64,000 nucleotides of DNA from assembly GCF_029872155.1 (NCBI RefSeq), contig NZ_JARXLA010000002.1, forward strand, positions 372,001 to 436,000, given 5' to 3'. The notes beneath the pieces were generated by a model that saw nothing but the letters and a program-made list of their open reading frames with translations, did not search any database and was not told where the DNA came from. This document shows, one piece after another, positions 50,291 to 59,610 of this stretch (within the stretch, counting starts at the first letter, position 1; the number at the start of each line of letters is the position of its first letter). Made by a program: the position numbers and the translations under genes. The DNA comes from Hyphomicrobium sp. D-2 (GTDB lineage: Bacteria > Pseudomonadota > Alphaproteobacteria > Rhizobiales > Hyphomicrobiaceae).

Positions 50291-51510
50291 TGCGCTCGAA
50301 AATGGCACCATCATCTGAAACCGCAGGTACGCGGGGGCAGGCCGTCCGCTCCGTTTCGGTGCTGGGGGCGACGGGCTCGGTCGGCCAGAGCACCATCGAC
50401 CTCATCTGCCGCAATCGCGATGCCTTCACGGTCGAAGCGCTGACGGCCCAGACCAATGTCGCAGCGCTTGCCGAGGCTGCGCGCCGTACCGGGGCGCGGC
50501 TGGCGGTGATCGGCGATGCCAATCTCTATGACGATCTGCGCGCGGCACTGGCCGGGACCGGCATTGACGCCGCCGCCGGGCCGGATGCGATCGTGGCCGC
50601 GGCTGCCATGCCGGCCGATTGCGTCGTGGCCGCGATCGTCGGTGCGGCAGGACTTGCGCCCACATTAGAGGCTGCGCGGCAGGGCAGGCGTCTGGCGCTT
50701 GCCAACAAGGAATGCCTTGTTTCCGCAGGCGATGTTTTCATGTCCACGGTGGCGGACGCGGGGTGCGAACTGCTGCCGGTCGACAGCGAGCATTCGGGCG
50801 CCTTGCAGGCTCTGGCCGGGGCGTCAGCCGAGAGCATCGAGCGGATTACTCTGACGGCGTCCGGCGGTCCGTTCCGCACGTGGAGCCTTGACGAGTTGCA
50901 GCATGTGACGCCGGAGCAGGCGTTGCGGCATCCCAACTGGAGCATGGGTGCCAAGATCACCATCGATTCAGCAACCCTGATGAACAAGGGGCTGGAGCTG
51001 ATCGAGGCCTACCATCTGTTTCCGGTTACAGCCGAACAGCTCGGCGCGGTGGTGCACCCCCAGTCGATCATCCATTGCCTGGTGTCGTACATTGACGGCT
51101 CGGTGATGGCGCAGATGGCCTGCCCGGACATGCGCACGCCGATCGCGCTGGCGCTCTCCTGGCCCGGCAGGATGCAAGCGCCAACTCAACGGCTTGATCT
51201 GGCCAGCATCGGCCAGCTCTCTTTCGAAGCCCCCGACGAGGTGCGGTTTCCGGCCCTGAAGCTCGCCCGCGACGCCTTGACGCGCGGGGCAACGGCGCCC
51301 GCCATCCTGAGCGCGGCCAACGAGGTGGCGGTGGAGGCTTTTCTCAGCCGTCGCATAGGTTTCCTCGATATCGCCCGTAATGTCGCCGATGCGCTGGAAG
51401 CGGCCGAGAAACAGGGACTGATTGCCCCGGCAGCCAATCTGGGCGACGTTCTGGAGGCTGATTCTGCCGGCCGCCGTCTGGCACAATCCCTGCTAGGCCG
51501 CTATGTCTAG
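50290..51510 (+). CDS. dxr: 1-deoxy-D-xylulose 5-phosphate reductoisomerase
   Basis: 406-residue enzyme producing MEP in the non-mevalonate isoprenoid pathway. NADPH motif VLGATGSVGQSTIDLI, NKECLVSAG, the metal/substrate motif LPVDSEHSGALQAL, and the loop HPNWSMGAKITIDSATLMNKGLELIEAYHLF. Normal length. Its placement between cdsA and rseP is common in alphaproteobacteria. Confidence 0.97.
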   Translation: MRSKMAPSSETAGTRGQAVRSVSVLGATGSVGQSTIDLICRNRDAFTVEALTAQTNVAALAEAARRTGARLAVIGDANLYDDLRAALAGTGIDAAAGPDAIVAAAAMPADCVVAAIVGAAGLAPTLEAARQGRRLALANKECLVSAGDVFMSTVADAGCELLPVDSEHSGALQALAGASAESIERITLTASGGPFRTWSLDELQHVTPEQALRHPNWSMGAKITIDSATLMNKGLELIEAYHLFPVTAEQLGAVVHPQSIIHCLVSYIDGSVMAQMACPDMRTPIALALSWPGRMQAPTQRLDLASIGQLSFEAPDEVRFPALKLARDALTRGATAPAILSAANEVAVEAFLSRRIGFLDIARNVADALEAAEKQGLIAPAANLGDVLEADSAGRRLAQSLLGRYV

Positions 51511-51645
51511 CCGGCGCCTGGATCTCCCGGGGAGTTTCCAGTTAAAACAGGGGATTGGCGCCGAAGTTGCCATTTTTGCGCGTAGCCTCATCGGGCACGC
51601 ATTCCGCTCGCAGCCCTGGGCGGTTCCGCGAGAGACAGGAGAACG

Positions 51646-52806
51646 ATGCTGACGCTGGCCAACCTAGCGACCTCCATGCCGGGGGTTCTGATGACGATCG
51701 CGCAGTTCCTGGTTGTGCTGACCATCGTGGTGTTCGTCCACGAATTCGGTCACTTCATTGTCGCGCGCTGGTGCGGCGTCACAGTCAAGACGTTCTCCAT
51801 TGGCTTTGGTCGGGAGATTTTCGGCTTCACTGACCGCAAGGGTACGCGCTGGCGTTTCGCCTGGATCCCGCTCGGCGGCTACGTGAAATTCGTCGACGAC
51901 GAAAACGCCGCCAGCCAGCCCTCGCCCGACGCGCTGGACAAGATGACCGCCTCTGAACGCGCCGGTGCCTTCCAGAACAAGGCTCTGTGGCAGCGCGCGG
52001 CGGTGGTGGCCGCCGGGCCAATCGCGAATTTCATCCTGGCCATAATGGTTTATGCGGCGGTCAACGTCTCCTTTGGCGTCCGCACCATCACCCCCGTTGT
52101 GGGTGAGGTGAAGGCGGGCATGCCTGCCGCCACGGCTGGAATTCAGTCGGGTGACGTCATCCGTTCGATCGACGACTGGACGGTTGAAGGCTTTGAGGAT
52201 GTGCAGCGTCTGGTGGGCATCAACGCCGGCAGGACGCTGAAATTCGGCGTCGAGCGCAACGGCGAAAAGCTTTCCTTCGATGTGACGCCTGAAGTTCACG
52301 AGCAGCCGGACAGCTTCGGTGGCACGTTCCGGCGCGGTCTTATCGGCATCACGCCGTCCAGCACGGATGGCTTCCGGGACGCCAAGAGCGTCGGCATGTT
52401 TGAAGCCCTGCGGCTTGGCGTGCGGGAAACCTACGCCAACATCGCCCACACGATCCAGGGCATTGGCGACATAATAACGCAGCGGCAGGCCGCCGACCAG
52501 ATGGGTGGTCCTATCCTGATGGCGCAGGTTACGGCCCGTGTGGCCGAGGGCGGGATCGAGCCGCTGCTGCGCTGGGTGGCCTTCATCTCGGCCAACATTG
52601 GCTTTCTGAACCTGCTGCCAATTCCTGTGCTAGATGGTGGACATCTTGTTTATTACGCCATCGAAGGGGTGATGCGTCGCCCCCTCAGCAGACGCATGCA
52701 GGAGATCGGATTCCAGATCGGAATTGCCCTGGTTCTGATGCTGATGGTGTACGTGAATTTGAATGATTTGTTGCGGGTTTGGCGTGGTTGGACCGGGGTG
52801 GGCTGA
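51646..52806 (+). CDS. rseP: Site-2 zinc metalloprotease RseP
   Basis: 386-residue intramembrane protease that cleaves anti-sigma factors and remnant signal peptides. Zinc motif HEFGH in VVFVHEFGHFIVARW on the first helix, one PDZ domain in the middle (GEVKAGMPAATAGIQSGDVIRSIDDWTVEGFEDVQRLV), and the second metal motif NLLPIPVLDGGH near the C terminus. It lies just before bamA, consistent with an envelope stress module. Confidence 0.97.
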   Translation: MLTLANLATSMPGVLMTIAQFLVVLTIVVFVHEFGHFIVARWCGVTVKTFSIGFGREIFGFTDRKGTRWRFAWIPLGGYVKFVDDENAASQPSPDALDKMTASERAGAFQNKALWQRAAVVAAGPIANFILAIMVYAAVNVSFGVRTITPVVGEVKAGMPAATAGIQSGDVIRSIDDWTVEGFEDVQRLVGINAGRTLKFGVERNGEKLSFDVTPEVHEQPDSFGGTFRRGLIGITPSSTDGFRDAKSVGMFEALRLGVRETYANIAHTIQGIGDIITQRQAADQMGGPILMAQVTARVAEGGIEPLLRWVAFISANIGFLNLLPIPVLDGGHLVYYAIEGVMRRPLSRRMQEIGFQIGIALVLMLMVYVNLNDLLRVWRGWTGVG

Positions 52807-53010
52807 ATTGGTGTTCAGTGACGTAAACTTGCCACTTCCGCAGGGGCGACTGAATCGTTAAAAAGGAATTTACACAGGGGAGCGCGCACTGAGATCTGCG
52901 GCCTTTTGGCTGAGTGTCAGGTGAACGTTTTTTAGTCATGCGGTGCGGGCTCCGAAGCCGACGGGTCCGCGTCGAGGGGGAATTCGGCAAGAACGAGGGC
53001 ATAGTCTCGA

Positions 53011-55368
53011 ATGCCTGTTGTCCTATCCTTTGCGTTGAACATCCGCCGCTTCGTATTGTGTGCGGTGGCGGTTACCGCTGGAGTGTTGGGCGTCGTCGGC
53101 GCTTTGCTCCCAGCCCCTGCGCACGCGCAGGGCGCTACGGTGCAGAACGTGCTTGTGAATGGTAACAAGCGCGTTGAGCCCGAAACCGTTCGCTCATACA
53201 TGCAGGTTTCCCCCGGGTCAGCCTATGACCCTCAAAAGGTCGACGCGTCCATCAAGGCGCTGTTCGGCACGGGGCTGTTCTCAGACGTGCGCATTGAGCG
53301 CGTTGGTGGCGATGTTGTCGTCACCGTCGTCGAGAACCCTGTCATCAATCAGGTCGCCTTCGAGGGCAACAGCGAGGTCGATACCGACACGCTGCGCAAC
53401 GAAGTGCAGCTCAAGCCTCGTTCTGTATTCACCCGCGCCCGTGTGCAGTCCGACGTCCAGCGCGTGCTGGACGTCTATCGCCGCCAGGGCCGTTACGCCG
53501 CTAGCGTCGAGCCGAAGATCATCGAGCTTGAGCAGGATCGCGTGAACCTAGTGTTCGAGATCGCCGAGGGCAGCGCGACCAAGGTCAAAGGCATCAACTT
53601 CGTCGGCAACAAAGCTTTCTCCGACGGCGATTTGCGCGATGTCGTTTCGACCACCGAAAAGGGTTGGTTCGACTTCCTGAAGGGTACGGCGATCTACGAT
53701 CCCGACCGTATGAACCTCGATCGCGAATTGCTGCGTCAGTACTACCTGAAGAACGGCTACGCCGATGCCCAGGTAACCGCTGCCAACGCTGAGCTTGATC
53801 GCGACGGTTCCGGCTTCTTCGTCACCTATTCGATCGAAGAGGGCGAGCGCTATGACTTCGGCGCCGTGAATGTTGAAAGCACGGTCGCAAACATTGATGC
53901 CGCCAAGTACCAGGGCAACGTGAAGACCTCTGCTGGCGATACCTACAACGCCCAGCTCATCGACAAGTCGGTTGAAGAGCTGACGACTGCGATGTCGGAA
54001 GATGGCTATGCCTTCGCCCGCGTCCGTCCGCAGCCTGTACCTGATCCGGTAAGCCGCACCATCGCGATCAACTACGTGATCGAAGAAGGTCCGCGGGTTT
54101 ACATCGAGCGCATCAACATCAGCGGTAACACGCGCACCAAGGACTACGTGATCCGTCGCGAGTTCAAGGTGGCTGAGGGTGACGCGTACAACCCGATGGT
54201 GGTCGATCAGGCCAAGAAGCGTCTGACCAACCTCGGTCTGTTCAAGGGCGTCGACATCAAGCGTCGCCCCGGCGCCTCGCAGGACCGCGTGGTTCTGGAC
54301 GTTGAGCTGGCTGAGCAGTCGACCGGTGAGCTTTCGTTCGGTGCCGGTTACTCGACTGCAGAAGGTGTCATCGGCGATGTCAGCATCACCGAACGCAACC
54401 TGATGGGTAACGGTCAGTTCCTGCGGCTTCAGCTTTCGGGTTCTATGGAGCGCTTGCAGGTCAACCTGAGCTTCACCGAGCCGCGCTTCCTGGATCGCAA
54501 CCTGGCCGCTGGCTTTGACATCTTCCATAAGGAAGTCGATCAGAGCAGTGAATCCGGCTTCTCTACCCGCCGCACCGGCGCCAGCCTCCGGCTTGGCTTC
54601 CCGCTGTCCGAGCGGCTGTGGATGCAGACCTCGTACACCGCATCGCGGGACTCGATCTTCAACATCCAGAACGGTGCATCGCGCGCCATCTGGGACTCTG
54701 AGGGTACGTCCTACACCTCGATGGTCGGCACCACGCTCACCTATGATCTACGTAACGATCCGCGTAATCCGACCAAGGGCTTCTGGTTCCAGACTGGCGC
54801 TGATTTCGCCGGCCTCGGTGGTGACGTGCAGTACGTCAGCTTTGCGGCTGAGGCTCGCGCCTACTTCCCGATCACCGACAAGATCACCTTCGTCGGTCGT
54901 GCAATCGGTGGCTCGATCAACGGTTGGGGTGGCGAGGACGTCCGTCTAATCGATCTGTTCTTTAAGGGCGGTGAGACGGTTCGTGGTTTCGACCGTGCAG
55001 GCTATGGTCCGCGCGATCTGAGCACCGGCGACGCGCTGGGCGGTCAGTACTACTGGGCAACCACCGCCGAAGTCCGCTTCCCGATCCCGTTCGTACCTGA
55101 GGATCTGGGCATCTCGGGCGCCGTCTTTGCTGACGCCGGTTCTCTCTGGAACGCCGGAGAGCGTGCAGCCGGATTGCTTGCAGGTTGTACGATTGCGACC
55201 GGAGAAGCCTGTCTCGCCGACAGCAGCGGCGTGCGGTCCTCGGTTGGTGCCAGCTTGTTGTGGGCATCGCCGGTCGGTCCGATCCGCATGGACTTCGCCA
55301 AGGTTCTCTCCAAGGAAACCTACGACGACGAGCAGTTCTTCCGCTTCGGTGCGGCCACAAAGTTCTGA
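53011..55368 (+). CDS. bamA: Outer membrane protein assembly factor BamA
   Basis: 785-residue Omp85 protein that inserts beta-barrel proteins. Signal peptide ending PAPAHA (cleavage about residue 39), five POTRA domains (for example QNVLVNGNKRVEPETVRSYM, and INISGNTRTKDYVIRREFKVAEGD), then a C-terminal 16-strand barrel with GGETVRGFDRAGYGPRD and terminal Phe (FGAATKF). No skp/ompH gene follows. A strong terminator lies downstream. Confidence 0.98.
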   Translation: MPVVLSFALNIRRFVLCAVAVTAGVLGVVGALLPAPAHAQGATVQNVLVNGNKRVEPETVRSYMQVSPGSAYDPQKVDASIKALFGTGLFSDVRIERVGGDVVVTVVENPVINQVAFEGNSEVDTDTLRNEVQLKPRSVFTRARVQSDVQRVLDVYRRQGRYAASVEPKIIELEQDRVNLVFEIAEGSATKVKGINFVGNKAFSDGDLRDVVSTTEKGWFDFLKGTAIYDPDRMNLDRELLRQYYLKNGYADAQVTAANAELDRDGSGFFVTYSIEEGERYDFGAVNVESTVANIDAAKYQGNVKTSAGDTYNAQLIDKSVEELTTAMSEDGYAFARVRPQPVPDPVSRTIAINYVIEEGPRVYIERINISGNTRTKDYVIRREFKVAEGDAYNPMVVDQAKKRLTNLGLFKGVDIKRRPGASQDRVVLDVELAEQSTGELSFGAGYSTAEGVIGDVSITERNLMGNGQFLRLQLSGSMERLQVNLSFTEPRFLDRNLAAGFDIFHKEVDQSSESGFSTRRTGASLRLGFPLSERLWMQTSYTASRDSIFNIQNGASRAIWDSEGTSYTSMVGTTLTYDLRNDPRNPTKGFWFQTGADFAGLGGDVQYVSFAAEARAYFPITDKITFVGRAIGGSINGWGGEDVRLIDLFFKGGETVRGFDRAGYGPRDLSTGDALGGQYYWATTAEVRFPIPFVPEDLGISGAVFADAGSLWNAGERAAGLLAGCTIATGEACLADSSGVRSSVGASLLWASPVGPIRMDFAKVLSKETYDDEQFFRFGAATKF

Positions 55369-55420
55369 TGGCTGCGAAGCGGCTGTCGGCTTGGGCTGAT
55401 GAAGTCCGGCTTTGAAAATC

Positions 55421-55467
55421 AAGGATCATCCGGTCTCAAGATTGACCGGGTGATCCTTTTCTTTTTC
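55421..55467 (+). terminator. Rho-independent terminator of bamA
   Basis: AAGGATCATCCGGTC (55421-55435) pairs with GACCGGGTGATCCTT (55444-55458), one A-G mismatch excepted, across TCAAGATT. TTTTCTTTTTC follows. It separates rseP-bamA from the lpx cluster. Confidence 0.88.
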
Positions 55468-55859
55468 AGATGCAGGGTTGTTTGCCGGCGCGGGAAGAAC
55501 AAGCTCTGGCAAAGAACTGCAGAGAAAGAAAAGCAAAACCTACCGTGCGGGGCCCGGCACCGCCTGACAGTCACATCGGCCGTATGACGGATCGGCAGCA
55601 TGGATGCTCCGGCGACATTGCGCATCGGGATCGCCCCCAACGCTACGTGCAGGTTGAGTTTGTGACGGCGCAGAAAACGGTGACCTTTTGCTGCGTCAGG
55701 CGTTCGCCGCTTACTGGATGTGTTGAAACATCGGCTTGAGCGGTTCCGATTGCAGCGGAATCGTGGAACGGGTCACATGACCTTGTTTGACCGTGCTTTC
55801 TGGAAGAAAATCAGTTCCAACGCGTTTGGAAGCACCCTAGACCGCTGGGCTTTAAATCA
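55468..55859. other. lpxD upstream region with an inverted repeat
   Basis: About 390 bases without a supported gene. GTTCCGATT (55743-55751) and AATCGTGGAAC (55759-55769) form an interrupted palindrome similar to short GTTCCGATT palindromes common in Rhizobiales spacers (from memory). A TTGACC near 55787 could be a -35 for lpxD but lacks a good -10. Skp/OmpH, often encoded here in other Gram-negatives, is absent. Confidence 0.4.
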
Positions 55860-56912
55860 ATGCAGCATCCCGGATTTTTTCACCGTGCAGGCCCGTTTGC
55901 GCTTGCCGACGTGGCCAAGGCGACTGGGGCTGAATTAGCGCCCGGGGTCGACGGCAGTATCGAAGTATCCGATGTGCGCACGCTGGTTGATGCCGGGCCG
56001 CAGGATGTAGCATTTTTTAATAATCGCAAGTACGCCGACCAGCTCAAGGTAACCCGTGCGGGCTGTTGCCTCGTGTTGCCGGCGCTGGCGTCGCGCTTGC
56101 CGGAGGGAACGTCAGCGCTGCTCACGCCCGAGCCCTACCGGGGCTTTGCAATGGCGCTGATGCTGTTTTATCCGCAGTCCCGCTTTTCGCAGGTGGCTCC
56201 GACGGATGATGCCACCAGGACCCTCATCCACCCATCCGCAGAGCTGGAAGAGGGTGCCATCGTTGAGCCCGGCGCAGTGATCGGGGCAGAGGCGCGCATC
56301 GGCCGGGGTACCCGTGTCGCCGCCAACGCCGTGGTCGGGTATCGCGTCTGTATAGGCCGCGATGGTTACGTCGGGCCGGGCGCCACGCTGGTTCACACCC
56401 TTGTTGGTGACCGCGTCATTATCCATGGCGGTGTGCGCATTGGTCAGGATGGCTTTGGCTTTGCCATGGGCCGTCAGGGGCACTTGAAAGTGCCGCAGAT
56501 TGGCCGCGTCATTATTCAGGATGACGTTGAAATTGGCGCCAATACAACCATTGATCGGGGTGCTCTTAAGGACACCATCATTGGTGAGGGAACGAAAATT
56601 GATAATCTCGTGCAGATCGGGCACAACGTCGTCGTCGGACGTCATTGCGTGATTGTGGCCCAGGTCGGCATCTCGGGCTCTACGGAGCTTGGGGATTTCG
56701 TGGTTATGGGTGGCCAGTCGGGAGCGGTTGGACACATCAAGATCGGTCCGGGGGCGCAGATCGCCGGAGCGAGCCATGTCGCAAAGGACGTACCTGCAAT
56801 GTCAAAACTCGCCGGAACGCCGGCCAAGCCGCTCACGGTGTGGGCGCGCGAGTTGGGCATGATTGCCCGCTTGGCCCGTCGCGGCGGTAAGAGTGATGCT
56901 GACGAGGCGTAG
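55860..56912 (+). CDS. lpxD: UDP-3-O-(3-hydroxyacyl)glucosamine N-acyltransferase
   Basis: 350-residue enzyme of lipid A synthesis, third committed step. The N-terminal uridine-binding domain ([25 protein letters not shown]) is followed by a left-handed beta-helix of hexapeptide repeats (about 115-310). The catalytic region [26 protein letters not shown] and a C-terminal helix are present. First gene of lpxD-fabZ-lpxA-lpxI-lpxB. Confidence 0.97.
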   Translation: MQHPGFFHRAGPFALADVAKATGAELAPGVDGSIEVSDVRTLVDAGPQDVAFFNNRKYADQLKVTRAGCCLVLPALASRLPEGTSALLTPEPYRGFAMALMLFYPQSRFSQVAPTDDATRTLIHPSAELEEGAIVEPGAVIGAEARIGRGTRVAANAVVGYRVCIGRDGYVGPGATLVHTLVGDRVIIHGGVRIGQDGFGFAMGRQGHLKVPQIGRVIIQDDVEIGANTTIDRGALKDTIIGEGTKIDNLVQIGHNVVVGRHCVIVAQVGISGSTELGDFVVMGGQSGAVGHIKIGPGAQIAGASHVAKDVPAMSKLAGTPAKPLTVWARELGMIARLARRGGKSDADEA

Positions 56913-56957
56913 TAGCGGTTCCCCCGCACGCAGCGCGCAAGTATGAGGTCGAAGAGA

Positions 56958-57470
56958 ATGAACGATATGACGGAACCCACAGGTGCGACGGCGCTGGCAA
57001 CGGCAGATATCGCGCGCGTTATGAAGCTGCTGCCGCATCGCTATCCGTTCCTGATGCTGGACCGCATCTATGACATGGACGGCGATCGCAGTTGTGTGGG
57101 CGTAAAGAACGTCACCATCAACGAGCCGTTTTTCCAGGGCCATTTCCCGCAGTACCCGGTGATGCCCGGTGTGCTGATCATCGAAGGTCTGGCGCAGACG
57201 GCAGGCGCGCTGTGCGTGCACAGCCTGGGCGAAGACTACGTCGCCGAGCTGGTTTACTTCATGGGCATCGATCGCGCCAAGTTCCGCAAGCCGGTGCTGC
57301 CGGGCGACCAGCTTCACTATCACGTCCGCAAGATCCGCAACCGCGGGCGCGTCTGGCGTTTCTATGGCGAGGCCAAGGTTGATGGTGCGGTTGTTGCCGA
57401 AGCAGAGGTAAGCGCGATGCTCGCCGACACCGCTGAAGCACGCGCCTTTGCGGCTCAAAAACATGGGTGA
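56958..57470 (+). CDS. fabZ: 3-hydroxyacyl-[acyl-carrier-protein] dehydratase FabZ
   Basis: 170-residue hotdog dehydratase of fatty acid synthesis. Active-site [14 protein letters not shown] with the catalytic His, then [29 protein letters not shown] with the catalytic Glu. The ATG at 56958 follows GAGGTCGAAGAGA. Its stop overlaps the lpxA start. Balances fatty acid and lipid A supply. Confidence 0.97.
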   Translation: MNDMTEPTGATALATADIARVMKLLPHRYPFLMLDRIYDMDGDRSCVGVKNVTINEPFFQGHFPQYPVMPGVLIIEGLAQTAGALCVHSLGEDYVAELVYFMGIDRAKFRKPVLPGDQLHYHVRKIRNRGRVWRFYGEAKVDGAVVAEAEVSAMLADTAEARAFAAQKHG

Positions 57471-58269
57471 TTACACCGCGCACCCGACAGCGGTGATTGA
57501 GGACGGCGCTCAGATCGGTCCCGGTGTAAAGATCGGGCCGTATTGCGTCGTCGGCCCTGAGGTGACACTTGCCGAAGGCGTCGAACTGCTCAGCCATGTC
57601 GCGGTGGCTGGCCGCACTTCCATCGGTCCGCGCACGCGCATCTTTCCGTTCGCCTCTATCGGCCATCAGCCGCAGGATCTGAAGTTTCGTGGCGAAGCTT
57701 CGACGCTCTCGGTTGGCGCCGACTGCATGATCCGCGAAGGCGTGACGCTCAATCCGGGCACGGAAGGTGGCGGCTATGCGACCACCATCGGCGACCGCTG
57801 TGCGTTTCTGGCCAACTCCCATGTCGGCCATGACTGCCATGTCGGCAACAACGTGGTGTTCTCCAACAACGTGATGTTGGCGGGACATTGCACCGTTGGC
57901 GATTTCGCCATTCTGGGTGGCGGCGCGGCAGTGATCCAGTTTGCGCGCGTGGGTGCGCATTCGTTCCTGGGTGGCATGTCCGGGCTTGAGAACGATCTCA
58001 TCCCCTATGGCATGGCGCTTGGTAATCGCGCCTATCTGTCCGGGCTCAACATCGTTGGCCTGCAGAGGCGCGGCTTCTCCCGCGAGGACATCCACAATCT
58101 GCGCCGTGCCTACCGCGCGCTTTTTGCGGCTGAGGGCACGCTCTCGGAGCGCACAGACGACGTGGCGAAGGAATTTGCCGGGCAGCCGATTGTCGAGGAA
58201 ATCATCGCGTTCATCCGCGTCGGCGGCAAGCGCAGCCTCTGCACGCCGAAAGACGCGACCGGAGCCTGA
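57463..58269 (+). CDS. lpxA: Acyl-ACP--UDP-N-acetylglucosamine O-acyltransferase
   Basis: 268-residue enzyme of the first lipid A step. Hexapeptide beta-helix from [23 protein letters not shown]; the catalytic His lies in the [21 protein letters not shown] stretch. C-terminal helical part [28 protein letters not shown]. The ATG at 57463 overlaps fabZ by eight bases. Confidence 0.97.
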   Translation: MGDYTAHPTAVIEDGAQIGPGVKIGPYCVVGPEVTLAEGVELLSHVAVAGRTSIGPRTRIFPFASIGHQPQDLKFRGEASTLSVGADCMIREGVTLNPGTEGGGYATTIGDRCAFLANSHVGHDCHVGNNVVFSNNVMLAGHCTVGDFAILGGGAAVIQFARVGAHSFLGGMSGLENDLIPYGMALGNRAYLSGLNIVGLQRRGFSREDIHNLRRAYRALFAAEGTLSERTDDVAKEFAGQPIVEEIIAFIRVGGKRSLCTPKDATGA

Positions 58270-58272
58270 CAT

Positions 58273-59610
58273 ATGACGCAGCGGCCGCGCGTCGTCGGGA
58301 TCGTTGCCGGAGCGGGCTCTCTGCCACGCGAGATCGCCGCGCATGTTACAGCGCGCGGCGACCTTGTTCACATCGTGTCGATTGCCGGCGAAGGCGACGA
58401 CACCGATCTTGAGCCGTTTCCGCTTACCCGTGTTGGCTGGGCGCAGATTGGCCGTCTGTTGCGCGCGTTGCGCAATGCATCCGTTAGCGAGCTTGTGATC
58501 GTTGGCGCAGTACGCCGTCCGGACGTGGCTTCGCTGCGCCCGGATTTCGGCGTGGTGACGAACATGCCGGCGGTGCTTCGCATCCTGCGTACCGGCGGCG
58601 ACGACAGCATCCTGAGCCGCATCGTGCGCTTCTTCGAAAGCAAGGGCTTCAAAGTTGTGTCGCCGGTGGATGTTATGCCGTCGCTTCGGGTAAGCGCGGG
58701 GCCGCTGGGGCAGGAGCGCATGACAGCTGCGGACAGAGCTGACGTTGCACTTGGGTTTGATGTTGTGAGGGCTTTGGGGCCGTTCGATATTGGCCAGGCT
58801 GTGGTGGTGGCGGACGGGCGAATTGCGGCCATCGAAGGCGCGGAAAACACGGATGCGATGCTCGCGCGGCTGGTGAAGCCGCCTGACAGGCGGGCGCGAA
58901 GTGTATCGCAAGGCGATGCGATAGACGCACCCACGACGACAGGCCGACGAGGCGTGCTGGTGAAGCGTCCCAAGCCCCGACAGGAAATGCGCGTCGATCT
59001 GCCAGCAATTGGGCCGCAAACGGTTAGTCGCGTGCTGGAAGCCGGGCTGCGGGGCGTTGCGGTGCTGGCGGATGGCGCAATTGCGCTGGAGCGTGATGAA
59101 CTCGCGCGCGCTGCCAATTTGGCACAGATGTTTGTCGAGGGCGTTGCTGACCACGGTGGCGAGGCGGCGGCTGCGCTGGCCGGATTGCGTGGATTTGTGG
59201 CGGTGGGAAAGCATAAGCCCTCCAGTCAGCAAAGTGCCGACGCAACGAAAGCCGCTGACGCGTTGACGGCGTTGCGCCCATACGCGCGTAGCGAAGGCGC
59301 AGTTATTGATCGTGGCCATATCCTTGCGATTGCATGTGGCGAAGGCCATGAAGCGCTTGCTTCCAGGGCGGGCCGACTGCGTCAGTGGGGGCGTAAGTCC
59401 CGCCGCCAGCCGACGGCAATCGCCGTTATTGCTGTTCAGCAGCTTGATGAAGTTGGCAGGCTGCTAGCCTGTGCAGAAGCGAACCGCATTGCCGGTATTG
59501 CGGTGTTGGGAGTTTGTGCCGACGATGTTGCGCCATACATCGCCCAGGCCGACGGCCTTGGATTGGTGCTGCTCGTCGAAAAGACTGATCGTCACATCAA
59601 AGAGGAATGA
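58273..59610 (+). CDS. lpxI: UDP-2,3-diacylglucosamine pyrophosphatase LpxI, enlarged by a degenerate second C-terminal domain
   Basis: 445 residues; usual LpxI is about 280. Residues 1-292 are a complete LpxI: GIVAGAGSLPREIAAHV, ADVALGFDVVRALGPFDIGQAVVVADGRIAAIEGAENTDAML, GVLVKRPKPRQEMRVDLPAIGPQTV. Asp242 of VDLP probably corresponds to the catalytic Asp225 of the Caulobacter enzyme (inference). After a 50-residue linker, residues 341-445 echo the C-terminal domain (EGAVIDRGHILAIACGEGHEAL, then AEANRIAGIAVLGVCADDVAPYIAQADGLGLVLLVEKTD) but lack the VDLP motif. It hydrolyses UDP-diacylglucosamine to lipid X. Overlaps lpxB. Confidence 0.93.
   Translation: MTQRPRVVGIVAGAGSLPREIAAHVTARGDLVHIVSIAGEGDDTDLEPFPLTRVGWAQIGRLLRALRNASVSELVIVGAVRRPDVASLRPDFGVVTNMPAVLRILRTGGDDSILSRIVRFFESKGFKVVSPVDVMPSLRVSAGPLGQERMTAADRADVALGFDVVRALGPFDIGQAVVVADGRIAAIEGAENTDAMLARLVKPPDRRARSVSQGDAIDAPTTTGRRGVLVKRPKPRQEMRVDLPAIGPQTVSRVLEAGLRGVAVLADGAIALERDELARAANLAQMFVEGVADHGGEAAAALAGLRGFVAVGKHKPSSQQSADATKAADALTALRPYARSEGAVIDRGHILAIACGEGHEALASRAGRLRQWGRKSRRQPTAIAVIAVQQLDEVGRLLACAEANRIAGIAVLGVCADDVAPYIAQADGLGLVLLVEKTDRHIKEE

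Noticed and set aside
57259-59349. 696-codon minus-strand frame opposite fabZ-lpxA-lpxI
   Set aside because: Spans three real genes in antisense, with His/Arg bias and no recognisable domain.
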